From positions 95,279,381 to 95,343,380 of the forward strand of contig JALJCS010000001.1 in NCBI GenBank assembly GCA_023055355.1: 64,000 bases of DNA, written 5' to 3'. The notes under the pieces were generated by a model. It was not told where the DNA came from, made no database searches, and saw only the letters and a list, made by a program, of their open reading frames with translations. Every line of letters starts with the position of its first letter. Position 1 is the first letter of the stretch. The stretch comes from Agelaius tricolor. Lineage: Eukaryota > Chordata > Aves > Passeriformes > Icteridae. Shown one piece after another: positions 24,066 through 39,000 of this stretch. A program made the position numbers and the translations under genes.

Positions 24066-27000
24066 CAAGATCTCCTTACAGGAGGTTTTGCTTTGATAGT
24101 CAAACAATGTGACCTGTATGTGTGCATTATGAAACTTCCATAGTAGCCTGGGAAGCTGATAAAAAAATACAGAGAGCCTTAAAGCAATTTCCAAAGTATT
24201 TTACATTTGATATTCAAACAAGTTCCTGACAGAAGCATCCTTGCTGCATGTAGATCAGAGAATGCCATTTGGATACCTAAGGAACTACTCTCACTGAATA
24301 AGTGAGCAACTTCGTAAGAAATACTTGCATCTTTGCAGTAGTTTAATCTTTACTGTTCTGAGTACAGAAAATCATGACACAGAAAAAAAAAATCTGTCAA
24401 AGAGCAAAAAATTGTTCCTCTATTTCAGCAAATTAAAATTATCAATCTCTGGTTTATCAGTCAGCTATTCAATAAAATCAACATTCCTTTTCTTTTCAGT
24501 GCAGCTTCTGTCTGTTCAAGTCAGAAAATAAGTATTTCACAACTAGTAGCACTTAAATATCTCTATCACTGTAACATTTTAAAGAAGATGTAAATCTTCC
24601 TCCCAACTCTATGGATTTTTAAAACCTTAATTTGTTTTACTCCTGAATGTCTGTTTTGAAATATGCAGCAACTTTTAAAATTCAACAAGAGTTTACATAT
24701 TTTTAAAATATAACCTACCTTTGACTGAGTTAAGCATTTTTTTGTAGCAGAAGATAGACTCAAGTCAGATTGATATGAATTGCAATGACCTTTTTGTCGC
24801 ACCTTTCTTTTAATGTCAGATTCTGATTCAGAGTCATCTGTATTCTCCATTACGCTGTCTAGAAGGGAAAAGATGCAAAAACATTAACAAGAAATGTCCA
24901 CTCCTATACTATTATAATTATGATCATCTTACTTTTTTACATACACTAACTTGAGCTAAACATAAACATGCTTTTAAACCTCAAAAATCTACAGTTTCAA
25001 ATGTATCATGATTTGTTGTATGACTAAAAAATAACATTCCCCAAAGTAACTTCAAAATATAGTTTTAGTAATACTATTGCAGGATCACTCACTGAGGATT
25101 TTTATCTTACATCTTTGCAAGAAGCTTTGGATTTGCAAATCTATGCTAACTTCATTGCAAATCAAGTGGAGGGTGTATTGCCAAAAATAGGAGCAGACGC
25201 TAGATTATGCTATTTACCACAGAACTTGTTTTAAGGCTTTTTTTTTTAATGTAGATGAACACTTTTTCAATACACACACTGATGGTCTCACAAACATCCC
25301 ACTATGAGAAGACATCTCAAAACTAAAAAATGGATCATTTTTGAAAAAGAATTAATAATAGGTGAGGCTTTTCCCTAAGTTACTTTAGAGTAGTACTGCT
25401 GAAGATCTACTTAACATTAACCTAAAATGGCACAGTAGAACTTTCCAGTGCAGGTGACTATGCAGCTGTAAACCTATGCAGCAGGTTTGCAGACTGTATC
25501 TATGCTAACAAAGCTTAACAAACACAGGGTATTTTCTTTTCCAGTTTCGCAATTTCCACACCTGAAACCAAACCATACCTTTTCTACTGCACCTCCAACA
25601 GTGAGGTTGTTGCAGCTAACAACGATGTAAGAGCATGTTTCAGCTGAGGTACGGAGCTGATGCTGGTTCTTTTCCCCCAGTGTATGAATACACTTCATAC
25701 CAACTGCTAACCGGTTACTACACAGCACTTTTCTTGTTCTAACACTGCTACAGAAGTTCCTCAACAATAATTCACAAACAAGCTGGGGGTTTGGGCTCAG
25801 ACTAGTTAACTCTAGAGATCTGTTCCATCTCCAACTTTATGATCCCAAATGTTCCCTATTTCTGTTGCTTTTAAAATAACTAGCCTAATAACTATGCTTT
25901 TAAAATAACTAAGCCTAATTTAAAATTATTACATGACTGAACTAGTTGCAGTAATCTGTCAAGAAGGGCAAAAACATCCCTTCATGCACAAACTTGTACA
26001 AAACTAGAATAACATGAGCTAAGGCTGTAAGTACATATCCTAAAGGTTGTATAAGATTTGGCACCACACCCACCCAAATCAGGTATTAAAAAAATTATTC
26101 TGCTGAGAAGAAATGAGAACTCTAAAAGTAACTTACCCACTCCTTGAGACCGTGGTAACCTAATGTGGTCTGCCTCCACTTTCTGAAGCTGAGGTGGGTA
26201 TTCTTTTCTGGAAAATTAATTAGACGTATGGTTGTTCTTTTAACAGACACCATTATAATTTAGTCACAATTATACATGAACAAAACAAACCTGAATTGTA
26301 TCTGAAAGCTATAAATAAGTAACTTCTCCTATGACATGCTATTTGTACACATAAAAAAGTATTATCAGCCACAATAAATGTTTTGGAAGTGTTTCTGATC
26401 TAAATAATCAATAGTGTTTCTGATCTGTAATAATCAATAATTCTGGAGACTGTCACTTTTACACACAAGCTTCCAAATATTGAAGCCTGCATCTTCTCTT
26501 CCTCCTCATTCATGAAATTCAAGTCAGATACTTTCAAAAGCCAAGAATAAAAACAAATATTATTTTAATATTAAAGTAGATTCCACAAGTTCTACAACTT
26601 AAGAAACAGGAAGAGAAGATGCAAAACAAAGGAAGGAGATCTGATGTCAGAAATTGTTGTGGCCAAAAACCAGAAAGAACAACACAGCAGACATGGTTCC
26701 TATAAATTTGTTTTTAAAATACTGTAATACAGACAAATTACTAGATAGTATTTTATTGGTATAACTTGCATAATATAGACATCACATATTTTTGTGCAAA
26801 TTAATGTAATATATGGCATTATTGCAAGATTTGAGTCTCCTGAAAAATGTTTTCAGTTTACAGGGATGTGTGTCAAATCACGTTGATAGCAAATTAAGAT
26901 TGCTGAAGCTCAGTGCATGTGGGTTACTGTTTGTAGCACTTGTCTTTCTCAGAGCTCTGAGCACTGCAGCTCAGATTACTATTCTTGTCATAACAGAGGA

Positions 27001-30000
27001 TGGCACACATCTGAAACACAGGAGGCCCTGTCAACAAACTCCCCAGAAACTGGTTTTATTGGAAAGTTAAGCACTGGGCTGCAAATGGGTCACACATGTC
27101 CCATACTGCTACCTCTGATTACAAGGACATTAATCAACAGCAAGAGGGCAAAGCCAACAGCTGCAGGCAGTAACATCACCACTAACAGCTAAATTTTGAG
27201 GACCCATCTGACAAAAAATTTGGCTATGGCTGAAGAAGGCTTTAGCGTCAGTTATTTCTTTCAGCACAGCATTTCCTAATGCATCAAATGATGAAACATT
27301 TGAATTTTCTGCATTTCTAGGTAACATTATTAATATCTTTGGAACAAGATTAATCTACAATGTCCTTTGAGACACTTCTTACCTAATAACAAACACATTT
27401 GACTGTGTTGATAGGCTGCAGCTTTAAAGAAAATTTTGGCAGAAGGAGGGATTGAGAAACAAGCATGGCTACTCAGAATCTAGAGATGTCATAGTACTTT
27501 ATCATGACTGCTGGCAAACATATCACAGATGACAGATTATGTAATTTATTTGTTACTGATTGTGTCAAACGTGTTTCTGGAACAATCCTTCATCCTCAGA
27601 ATTTTTTAAATCAAAATTGGAAACTCAGTATGAATATTTATTCATAAATTCAATGCATTATTTTTTTATATAATTTTCCTTAAAAATTCAAAGACATGGA
27701 GTTACTCTAAGGCAGAATTAGTGGAAATAAAAGGCAGAGCTCAAACTCATCATTATAAGAAGCTGTACTATCAAAACCAAAGCTCATGACATTCTAAAAA
27801 GTAAAAAAAAGCTGTAACATCATTTTAGATTTGAAAAATATAAACACTGCAGTAAGGGTGTGCAAGCTGTTGCGTCACGTGTCATAACTATCTTTCACTA
27901 GCATTTCACAACAGTAAATCTTGTTTTGAACATAATTACTTCTGGAAAAATTATCTCCTATAAGATGTCTAAGATATTTAAAACTTAAATGATATTTAAG
28001 AGAAACAAGATTGAAACTACTTGTCATTTAATTGAAAACAAACAATAAAGTAAATCATACGGCAGATTTAGAGTACTAAAATTTCTTTTAAAATGTAGTT
28101 CACAATTCAAGGTCTCTGGACATTTCTAACTTACATTTTTTCTTCTAAGAACCATACATTTCTATTACATTTTTAATATGCAAAACATATTTATCTTATT
28201 AAGATGATAAATTCACTATTTACCATATAAGGCTAAATAATTCTTTTACAATAAATCAGAATACACTAGCATTATCTACCCCCATCTGAATTTTATGTTA
28301 GCAGCATAGACTCAGATTTATAGCTATTAAACAGCCAAACACTTGCAAGAACACAGAAGTGGTAGCAAAAAATAAAGTGTATCTTTCCTCTCCCACAATA
28401 CAGAACTCATACACTCAGAGTGAACCATTAACACCCAAACTCAAGTCACAAAAAATTAGCTCCAAGACAACTGAGGCTTCCCAACACACTTTAGTGTGGT
28501 TAGCAATTCAAGGCCAGGATTGAAGTTGCTTTGAATTAGAAAGAAAAGTGAAGATAACTTTAAAGACTATTTAATTTGAGATTTCAGCTAAAAATTTTTT
28601 AACAAATAATGCTTTCTTGGAGACAGTGACAGCCCTTCCACAAGAGGGCAGCAACTTTAGGCACCTTCTACTTTTCTTTCCTGCAAAACCCATAAAGAGA
28701 AAGGAAGAGCACACCACCATCAAATTTTTACAGACTGGAAAACAAAGCTGCCCTTCTGAGCACAGTGTTTGTTGCTGCCTGAACAGCTGCAGATCCATTA
28801 ATACCTTCTCCAGTAAAATACTTAGTACACAGAGCCATTTAGTTATGTGTGAGTGCAGAAACAGAAGAGGAAATTGGTTGTTTTTTAAATCAAACATTAT
28901 ATCTACCTTTAAAAGGACTATCTGGAAATGAAAAAAAAATCTTAGAGCAGATTTAAGAACATACAGCACTTCTAAACAAATACCTTCTTGCTGTTAAACC
29001 CTGACCAAAACTAAGTCTTCCATTTAAATGGGAATAATTGAGGGATCAAACAGCTGAGCTGATCACGATGCAAGATTACCTATATTCTGTATATAACAGT
29101 TAAAAAAAGCAATGATCAGAGGTGAAACAATTTTAGGCATCTTGTTTATGTCCCAGATTATAAGAACTTTTAATACCTTTAAGTGCAAGGGAAGTAGACA
29201 AGTATTTGATAAAAAGCAATCTCAGGAAGTAGTAAAGCACCAAACAGCAAAACACTGATTACAGGAGCAAGAAAGATCAAGCTTTTTCTGCAACACACCA
29301 CATTGAAGTACTCAAGCAGTCTGAACTGTGCAGCATCATGAGCTTTTGACATATTTTAACTGCTAGATGCCACAATATTCTTGAGTAAGCATGATTTGCC
29401 CAGACAGAATGGTATCACTTATTTCGTATTTTCAACAAACATTCATTATTACTGCTGTGTTCTCTTGCTGACGGAATTGGACCTTAGTGTCTTCACACCA
29501 GCCTGGTAGACAGACCTTTATGAAACTGTCCAAAGTGACATTTTCACTTAAAATTTCTTCTCTAGGAAAACAAAACCCAGAAATGTGGTGGGGGGGATGA
29601 GGGGAAGGGGTAGGTCCACAATTTCGGTCTATGCCAGAAAGCAAATAAACATTAAGAAACATCTGGAGCTGGAAATTTGGGAGGGAGGGCTACCTATGAT
29701 TTGGTACAAGCCACATCAAAAAGGCTGCACCAGCTCCTAATTTTGTTGAGGTGCAGGGCTTACACAAGAGCTGTGTTTAATGCACAGCCTGGCTCTTTGC
29801 GAGGCTGCCTCATTCAGCCGTTCCTCTGCTTCTGTATGCATTATTTGGAGATGTATCACTGCAGGCAGGCTGTTGGTTTCTACATCATTACACAAAAAGA
29901 GAGGAAAGCACAGTAAGACTGAAGCACAAAGCTGCTGAGGTGAGATTTACCTTCAGCACGTGTTAGAGGAAGAGCAGAGTACAAAAGCCAAAGGCTGAGA

Positions 30001-33000
30001 AGAGAAGCAGCAGCACAGGGAACAGGGTTTTCAGAACACAGGTCAGCAACCCCATCTGGCCCAGAAAGTCAGGAGCTGCTGCTGCACTTATCATGACAGT
30101 AATGATTAAAGCTAAATTTAGCAGCTCCTGCCTACATCATCTTCCCCTGCCAGGACAACAACAAAAAGCAGGCAAAGAAAAAGGAACATATCCAGTAGTA
30201 CTGGATGAAGAAGCAGCAGGTGTCCCCATGAGAAAATTAAGATCACACCAGCATGGAACTCAAACCTTTTCTTCCATGCCATACAGTGACACTAACTGGC
30301 TGATGAGTATCTATTTGATAGTTCTTTTAAGAAGTAACAAAAGGCAATAAAACAGAACGGCTTGATTTTCTGAATTTGAAATAAATATAGAAAATCCTAA
30401 ATTCAGAAAGAACTGTGCTATTTATATCATTATCAGTTAAACATTATATATATTTTTAAACAATTCAACCTGGTATACTGCCAAAAGCCACCTACACAGG
30501 ATATTTACAAAAACTCAATTACTTCATTACTATCAAGAAAATATTTCCACTAACATATAAATTTAAGCTATATATGAAGAAAAATAAATGTATGGTATTT
30601 CATACTGATAATATTAACAGCAGTAAACCAGATGCAAAACTAGTGAGAAATTAGCCTGAAATGAACAATAAAAACCCAGTGTGTCAGGTTTTGCTATACA
30701 TTTTCTGTTAACTGCTTTAATATATGCACTTCATGAACAAAATATACACAGTAATGCAGTAAAAACCTTTAATGCAATTCAAACCAAGCTGAGATGATGG
30801 AGTGAGAGCTGTTAAACAGCCCACTAAGAACTTCAGAATCATTTTACTAAGAAGCTTCAGAATCATTCTATTACACAAAGTTCGCTGCTCTACAAAAAGA
30901 ATTAGCACTGAATTCTTAAAATCCAGAGAATATTTATGCAATTTTGAACTGGATATATAAATAAATTTCCAGTGGAGAATTACCCAAAATTCACAGTAAC
31001 ATAGCATTTCTTAGAGATGGATGTAAAGGTCCTTTTTCAATAAAAGCGAGTAATTGAATCATAAAAACAGAACTAAAAACAATCAACCACTATCACATAT
31101 GAGTAGATATGACTGACTGGATTGAATATTCTTTAACTAGCATTAATACAGCACTCAATCAGTTAATTTTCTTAATGCTTATTGCCATGCTCATTTGATC
31201 AACAGTAAGCTTACCTTTCCTTTCGGTCCAGATTGCTTAAAATATGAAAAAAGAAAAAAACACATAAGATGTAAAGCCCCACATATGTTGCACATCACTA
31301 AATGCAAAAATTATTAAATATAAATTGTAACTGTTTCATTGTCTTTCACTCACCAGTCTAATTTTCAAACAAGCATTACAATTTTTTCACCAAATTTTTG
31401 TCAAAGTAATTAGAAATGCACAAACACTACTTCACAGACAGCAACAGTCAGTGGTCTAAATACTACATTGACTTGACTCTATTTCCATGAGTAAAATTTG
31501 ATTAACTCTGAACTTAACCTGGTCATCTCAATTCACTTACAATGCAGAAGCCATTAAGATAGAATTCTAATACACTAATTATAATCAAGCCTCACTTCCA
31601 ATCACAGAATCATTAAGGTTGGAAAAGACTTCTGAGACAGAGGTCAACCACTAAAACAATCCATAACTGCCATGCAAAAGAGAAAAAAAAAATATGTAAG
31701 AACTTGTTTCCTACTAATAAGAAATAGGTAAGTGTTTAAATTGAGAAGCAAATTTCAGCAACAGTCCTTAAATATTTAACAAACCACATGTAAAGGCTAC
31801 AGAAGGATAAATGGAAACCTTCTTCTGAGGTTTAGGCCAAAAAAAAAAATCTCCCAAAAGAACCCGGGAACTAGAGCCACTAGTTTACAAGCATCTCCAT
31901 TAACATGAGTTAACATGGAAATGAATGTAGCTGATGCTCACAATTCTGGTCCTTTGTACACCAAGACTGATATAAAAATAAATCTAACTAAGCTTAGCAC
32001 ACAGACAATTTGAAAATAGCATCTACATATCTTCTACCTTTTCTAAATTTGCAATATGGAATGCTGTAAGCTTTTAATCTGTGTGACTGTTCCTCCCAAA
32101 CATCAAAAGCCTAACAAACCTCTGACATGCATGCATTACATTAACTGTATTCTAAAACAGAACAAATTCAAATTGCTTCCTGTTTTACTTCAGCCAAACT
32201 AAACAGAGTAATGATATTACACAGTAATAAAAACTCATCCTCCCTTCCTTTTCACAAACAGTGAAAAGTATGCTCACAAGAATAGAGCAAACTAATTCTC
32301 TTGTTACTCAGAAAATAGCAGGAGTGGAAGCAAAGCAGGTAAGAATGTAGTCCTGGTAGTCCTACAGAGTGAAGTATGAAAGTACATTCCATCTCCACAG
32401 TGCTCTGGGAAGAGAGTAAAAGGACTTCAAAATTGAATGTGACCGTGACAGCTTAAAAACTGGGCTGGTAGGTAATGAGCCAGTGCTGTGTGAAGGTGGA
32501 GAGCTGCTCCTAGCTGGAGCTAGCCTTTACTAACAATAAACACTGCTTTTGTGCAGGCCACCCTCCAGTTATCAATGCAGTCAGATCCAAACCATGTGTG
32601 GATGGAGCCATACCCTGCATCTCTGCATCCTGTGCACAGCTACTATGTAACTTGGATTAACTGTTTACAGGTGCTTTAAAGAGTCACTCTGTTAAGGAAC
32701 ATATAACTAATGCTAAGGAAACTTAACAGCAGGAAAAAAATTCCAGAATGCCTGATACTATGCACTGACATTACATCAGATGCCTTATTCATTTGTTTTA
32801 GAATTCCACACCAATATAGTGCATTTAAAGGAATTCTCATTTTTATACCTCAGGAAGATTAAGAGATGAGAATTCTGGATTGATCACTGTCTCTACTGCT
32901 TCATGTAGCTCATGCATAAGATTTGTTGAACATGCAGTACATACATGCTATTTCAATGCCAAGTCTGGAAGAACAGTCAGTCCATAGCATAAGACAGAAC

Positions 33001-36000
33001 TATGCTTTAAATGAAGCAAAATAGTGTGAACCAACTACAACACTAGAGCAAGCTATATCTGAAAATCTCTTGTATCAGACATTAACAAATTTTAATTTAA
33101 TCCCCAGATTCCACTAGAAAAAAACATGTTTATCATAATATTATTTGGAAATACCAAACTTTGTTATGCTAGAAACTTGCATTCTACATGAGTCCAAGAG
33201 ATTCTCAGACAGACTTTAAATTAACATGTATGTGCAAAAAAATTGCAGAAGATAAGAAATGCAGTACAAATCATACACAAATTCAATCTGATAGAGATTA
33301 TAACTGAGTTCATAATCAGCTTGGTCCATGTGACACCATCCCCACGCAAAGAACCCAGTGTAAGTCATGGAATCTGTTACATCAGTGCCAGAGACTAAAG
33401 TTGCTCAACTTATTTAATAATGTTTTTATTTCTGGTTATCCTTTCAAGAACCTACCATTGATTTATGTACAATATATTAGATAAAATTATTTTCCCTGTG
33501 TTGTTTCTGATCACCATGCCATAATACAATCTACAAATGCAAAAAATTAATAGAACACAACTTTGAGTCACCTGGAAATTAGCATAGGAAAACAAAACCC
33601 AAAAATTTAGAGCTCAATTTCCATGCTATCACCTCTTCTGTGTTGATATATACCTAGAATGTTATTCTTGGTTTGCCACTCACATTTTTTGCAAATAGTC
33701 CTTTTTGAGGAATCATCACCAGCATTTACTTTTAAACTCAACTACTGCCTAATGTCAGTAAAGACTAGCCAAAAAAGGGTATCAAAAAATTTCTACGCAA
33801 GTGAAAATACATGACAAAACTATAATATCCAGTTTATATGGTCTGGAATTTTATATCATGGTCAGTTTTACATAATCCTATTTTAGTTGGCTTTTTTCTG
33901 ACTACTGCCTTCTCACTCAGAAACCTATGTTTTCAACATCAAGTAGCCCTGAAATCTCTCTTCTTCTATTTATTTTTTTTTTTTTAAAGTCTGCCAGGAA
34001 GCCATATTTTATTAATTTTCAATCCTCTAACTCAGAAACAGATTTAGAAGCTTTTAGAAAGCAGTCAGTTGAGTCAGAAGCTACTGGAATTAAACCTCAT
34101 TGCAAAGTTCCTATGTAAAGCTCAGCCTCAGTCAATTAGATCATGCTGGTTCTGATATCCTCCAGTAACAAAGCACTGCTGGGACTGTTATGACTGTTTC
34201 CTGCCTTTAGAACTCCAAAAATATTCCATGCATAAGAGTTAATTGTCTGTTGCTAATGTAAATGAGCTACAATAACAATCCTAAGAGAAAACATATTTAG
34301 AACACTCAAGATGACTACTATCCAATTACTGCACACAATATTCAGCTTGCCTATATTACGCATTAGTTTTCTTTCTGTGTCACACATGCCTTTTTTCTTC
34401 ACATTACATTGCAGGCTTATAAAGAAGTAAATCCCACAGGCAAGAAAGGCAAGCAGGCAAATCCAACATCCACTGAAGATTAAGAATCTCTGGAGCAGGT
34501 TGAAGAAACCTATGGCACTGAACTTGCTAAGATGAAGCCATTTTGACTGGCTGTTTGAAGAACCATTTCACAACAAAACTTAATCAAGTGCATGAGAATT
34601 ATCAAGTTAACAATCAGAGCAGTCTTGTATGATTTTGCTTACTTCAAATAATTTTCATTAGCACTGCAAATCAAAATTTTATCCTTCAGAATAACAAAAA
34701 ACCCCACAAACAAACAACTCCTCTCTCCCAAATAAACAAAAGCAAGCACAAACACACATAAGCAAAACCCACCAGAAAGGTAAGAGCATGAATGCTTAGA
34801 GATGGCCCTCAAAGGGACATTGAAGAAAAATATTCTAAAAAGGACTTCATGCAAGCAAAAGCACAGCTGATTCAGTCTAAACCACTGTGGTAACATCAAC
34901 CCCATCTTTCACCTTAACTCATGGTAAAAACTGCCAATATTTTTAGTCATCAGCCTCACACTGATGGCAAGAAATGTAAAGAATTGAAAAGAGATACCTA
35001 CTGCTGCATCTACTATTACTAAGGGGAAGGAAATGTCCATGCTATATATCACATATACATACACCTATATGGCATTTACAGACTACAGTACTGCTGGAAA
35101 CAGAAAGAGGCAACAGCCTAAGTCCTCAAGGACAGGGTAAGACAGCAACTGCCCTGTGAAGAAATGCTGCAAGAGTTGGGCTTGTTAGCCTAGGGAAATG
35201 GAGACTCCAGGGAGACCTTATTGTGGCCTTCAGTACTTGAAGGGGGCCTAAAAGATAGATGGGGACAAACAGTTTAGCAGGGCCTGTTGCAATAGGACAA
35301 GGGCTAATGGTTTAAAACTAAAGAGGGTAGATCCAGACTAGACAGAAGTGATTTACAATGAGGTGGTAAAACACTGAAATGGGCTGACTGAAGAAGTGGT
35401 AGTTGCCCCACCACTGCAAACATTCAAGGTGAGGTGGGATGGGGCTCTGAGCAACCTGATCTAGTTGAAGATATCCCTGCTTATGGCAGGGGGATTGGAC
35501 TAGATAGCCTTTAAAGTCCCTTTCACCCCAAACTGTTCTATGAGTCTATTATTTTGTGACTGAAAAATTGCTTTTTCAGTCTATTTGTTCAATGCCAGAT
35601 TACTCTAATACAAGTTTGGATCACATCATTCATTCACATTAGAATATGGGCTTTCTTTTTCTGAAGTCATCAAATCAAGGGAAGTAGGATGAAAAAAACC
35701 AAAAAGATAATGCCTGTATATGATCCCATCATCCTAAAAAATCTATACTTAAAAACAGAGAAAAAAAAAGCAGAAGAAGGAAGCTACAAAATGCAGACAG
35801 GATAAAGCACTCATGAAGGATGGTGGAAATCCACAGAATTCATAAAGAAAAAGAGCTCTGAATGATAAACTTTGAAAGAAAATTCCTTAAAACAGTTGCT
35901 ATCTCATGTGAAACACATTAGGTATACAAAACACCTGGAACCAACCCTACAATTTACAGAAGTTTGACAGGGTTTCAAGTTTCAAATCAATTAAGTTCAA

Positions 36001-39000
36001 TTCAGCATAGTTCAGTAAGATTCCCTGGTTTCCAGTCATCCTTTCTAAAAATCGTTTACATAGATGCAAAAGCTTGCTTCTGTTAGATGTTGCAAGTTAT
36101 GTTTTACATGTTATATATTATATACCGGTAATATACAATGTTCAGATCTATGATTTAATGTTTACATGGATCTTACACAAGCTGAAGGTGGTGTGACTTA
36201 GTAGTTGCTGATCATGTTGTCAGTTAGGTGAATTTCTACTGCAAACTATGTTTTTCTATTTCAAAGTATTTTCTCAAAATATTTATATTAGCAGGTGCTC
36301 TCCTACTATCTGCCAATGTTCTTTAAAATTACTAAATTCTAGTCTTATATGATAGTAATTCCTAAACGTTTTTATTAAACTTCAGTAATTAAGGTCAAAG
36401 CTCATAATCAAGAATGCATCCACATGATTTTCTTAAAACACTTCATAGCATAAGGAAAATCATTACATACAAAACCAGGGAGAATTTTTTACAACTGAAA
36501 CACCTGCAGAAACACATGTAATTAGTCTTACCTTTGGGCTGCTGTTTTTACTACGGCTGTTTGTGCGTGTGCGTGGTGAAAACGTCTGCCATGTACCACA
36601 GTTACAGGACCAGATATATTCTGAGCATTTTCACTGCAAACATATAGAAAATGTTTAAGAAAAGACTCTGGTGTGTTTGTACAGTCTTTGGTAAAACATC
36701 TGGTGTCCTAATTTTACAAGACCAGACACACAACACCAAGTAATAAAGTATTTCTGAATCAATAATACATATTGTTAGGATCACTTTACAGGCATATAAA
36801 CATTCAGCCTTATAATAAAATGGATATGTAAGAATATACACAATTTTTTTTTCCTGGGGAAAAAAGGTAAAGATTTTTTCACTCAACCCTGTACTGTGAA
36901 AAGACACAGCCTTTTTAATGACTTGTAACAATTTATAACTAATTTTATACTTTCATCTCTTATTTTATTGAGGCATAATATTAACTTCTTTAATATGACT
37001 TAAGGGGCAAACCATGAACAGACTGAATTCAGGAATGTCCCTCATAAAAAAAAGTGAACACAGAAAATTTATGGATGCAAGATGACTTGTAACTGAAAAA
37101 AATCAACACATTTCACAAAGAAAAAACAAAGGATTCGCTGGTACTCATATCTCAACAGGACTCTTATTCACCAATGTATCTTAGCATTTCTTGGGTTTCT
37201 TCATTTGCTACCTTTTGACTTTTATCTCATTATTATGTAAAACCAGTAATTATGGAGAGAAGATTTCTTACCATTACTCTCTCTAGTAAAAGTTGACATT
37301 AAGATACAATAGATCAATAATACAGTGCTCCTTCAGAGATCATTAAACCTAAAGAATTATCCTGCACGCTGCTGTGACAGGACACAATACTATGCTTGAA
37401 ATGTTCAAAAATCACACAACTTTTAATAGACAGCATGCTGATGATACAAATTGTCTCAAACTATGGAAATACAGTGCTTAAACTCTGCTTTTCAAATTGC
37501 TTGGAAATATTAATTGCACTAGAGAAAATTATGTGAAAAATCATTCCTACATTATTCTAAATTATCCTAAATTATGTGAAAAATTATTCCTAATAATATC
37601 TCTCAGAAATATTATCTTGCCATTTGTCCTGTTATGAACAATGAAAAGAAACCCAAAGTACCACAATTCAAAAAAAGCTGGCAACCAATTCCTAATCCCT
37701 GCTTTACACTCCCCCCAAAAGAAGAAAATGAGTAAACTGTTACTGTGCTTTTTAATTTGTTTAGCATTACAAACCCTTTTGGTAGCCTTACATAAGTCAA
37801 GATGAGAAGCTTTCAGAGCATTTCTGACTGCCCCTAACATAACCACAAACATAACAAAACAAGACTTATCAAACCCAAGGAGTTAAATCCTCTTCTCTAA
37901 AATATGAAATTTAAAAACATCATAAACCATTTGAGTTAACAGTCCAACATCCTGAAAACTAATAATATCCATGCAAACACCAACCTCCTCAAAGCAAACA
38001 CATTCATCTCAGATGCATCTCAGTCAAGGCTATGCAACTCCAGCTGGTCAGTCATCATCTAGATCAATCTACAGTCAACCTTCCATCTAATTTGCCACCT
38101 CAGGAATAAAAAGCTGACAGCTACTTGCCCTAAATACTTTAGAATGTCTCAAATCCTCTTTAGCTTCCCATTTCATGTCTTTGAAAAAGATACTAGAAAA
38201 AAACCCAGAAGCAGAGTGCAGGAATGCCCTCTCAAATACTTAAGACCTAAGGACTTCAAGCAAGCAAGCATATGTATCTCCTGTTTTACCACTGTGTTTG
38301 TTGGATCTGACCTTTGCCAAACCATCATGATTGTGAAACTCTGTCGTGTGCCCCCACAGCAGAAAAAAACCTGTTAAGCAGCACTTTTGCTTTCTGCCTC
38401 AGTCACGTAGTGAAAACTCCAGTAGGTGCTGGAACAGAATATCACAGACTGCTCAGGGATCAGATCTGAGTCAAAGCAGACTGTTCTAGATAGCACACTT
38501 AAATGGTTCATATGGTGTCAGACACGTTTCCAACTAGGACAGCTCTAAAACACAATCTGCTCTATAATCTTGTTCTCTGAATGGAACATACCCAACACAG
38601 AAGAAACACCACAAAATACAATCATAAAGTCCTAGCAAGTTGCAAAACAGGCACATCAGAACTGAAATTTGAGTTTGCAAGTTTCAGCACAATTTCTTGA
38701 AAATTAGCATAACACACTAAAAGCAGGGTGATGCAATGGTCAGAAAGTTCCTTGAAAGAACAAATGTTCTAAAAAGAATTTACAGTATTTTAATAATAAA
38801 TGTATTTTAATAATAAATGTTTCATCAATGTTAGCTCAGAAACCACAGAATAATTTGAAGCCTAGGCTCTGACAAAAACAAGGTTTTACCATCAGGTGGT
38901 CCTAAGAAATTCTTACCACCACATATTCAAGAGACAAAACAAAAAAAAAAACTTGAACTGGACAAATGGATGGAGCTAGAAGTAAAGGAAGAACAATATT

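Larger units (their letters stand above)
31236..36531 (-). other. SENP6 intron E5-E6
   Basis: 5.3 kb holding a CR1 remnant at 31601-31675 in the gene's orientation and a longer CR1 fragment at 35153-35562 in the opposite orientation. The remaining sequence is unremarkable AT-rich intron. Confidence 0.78.
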
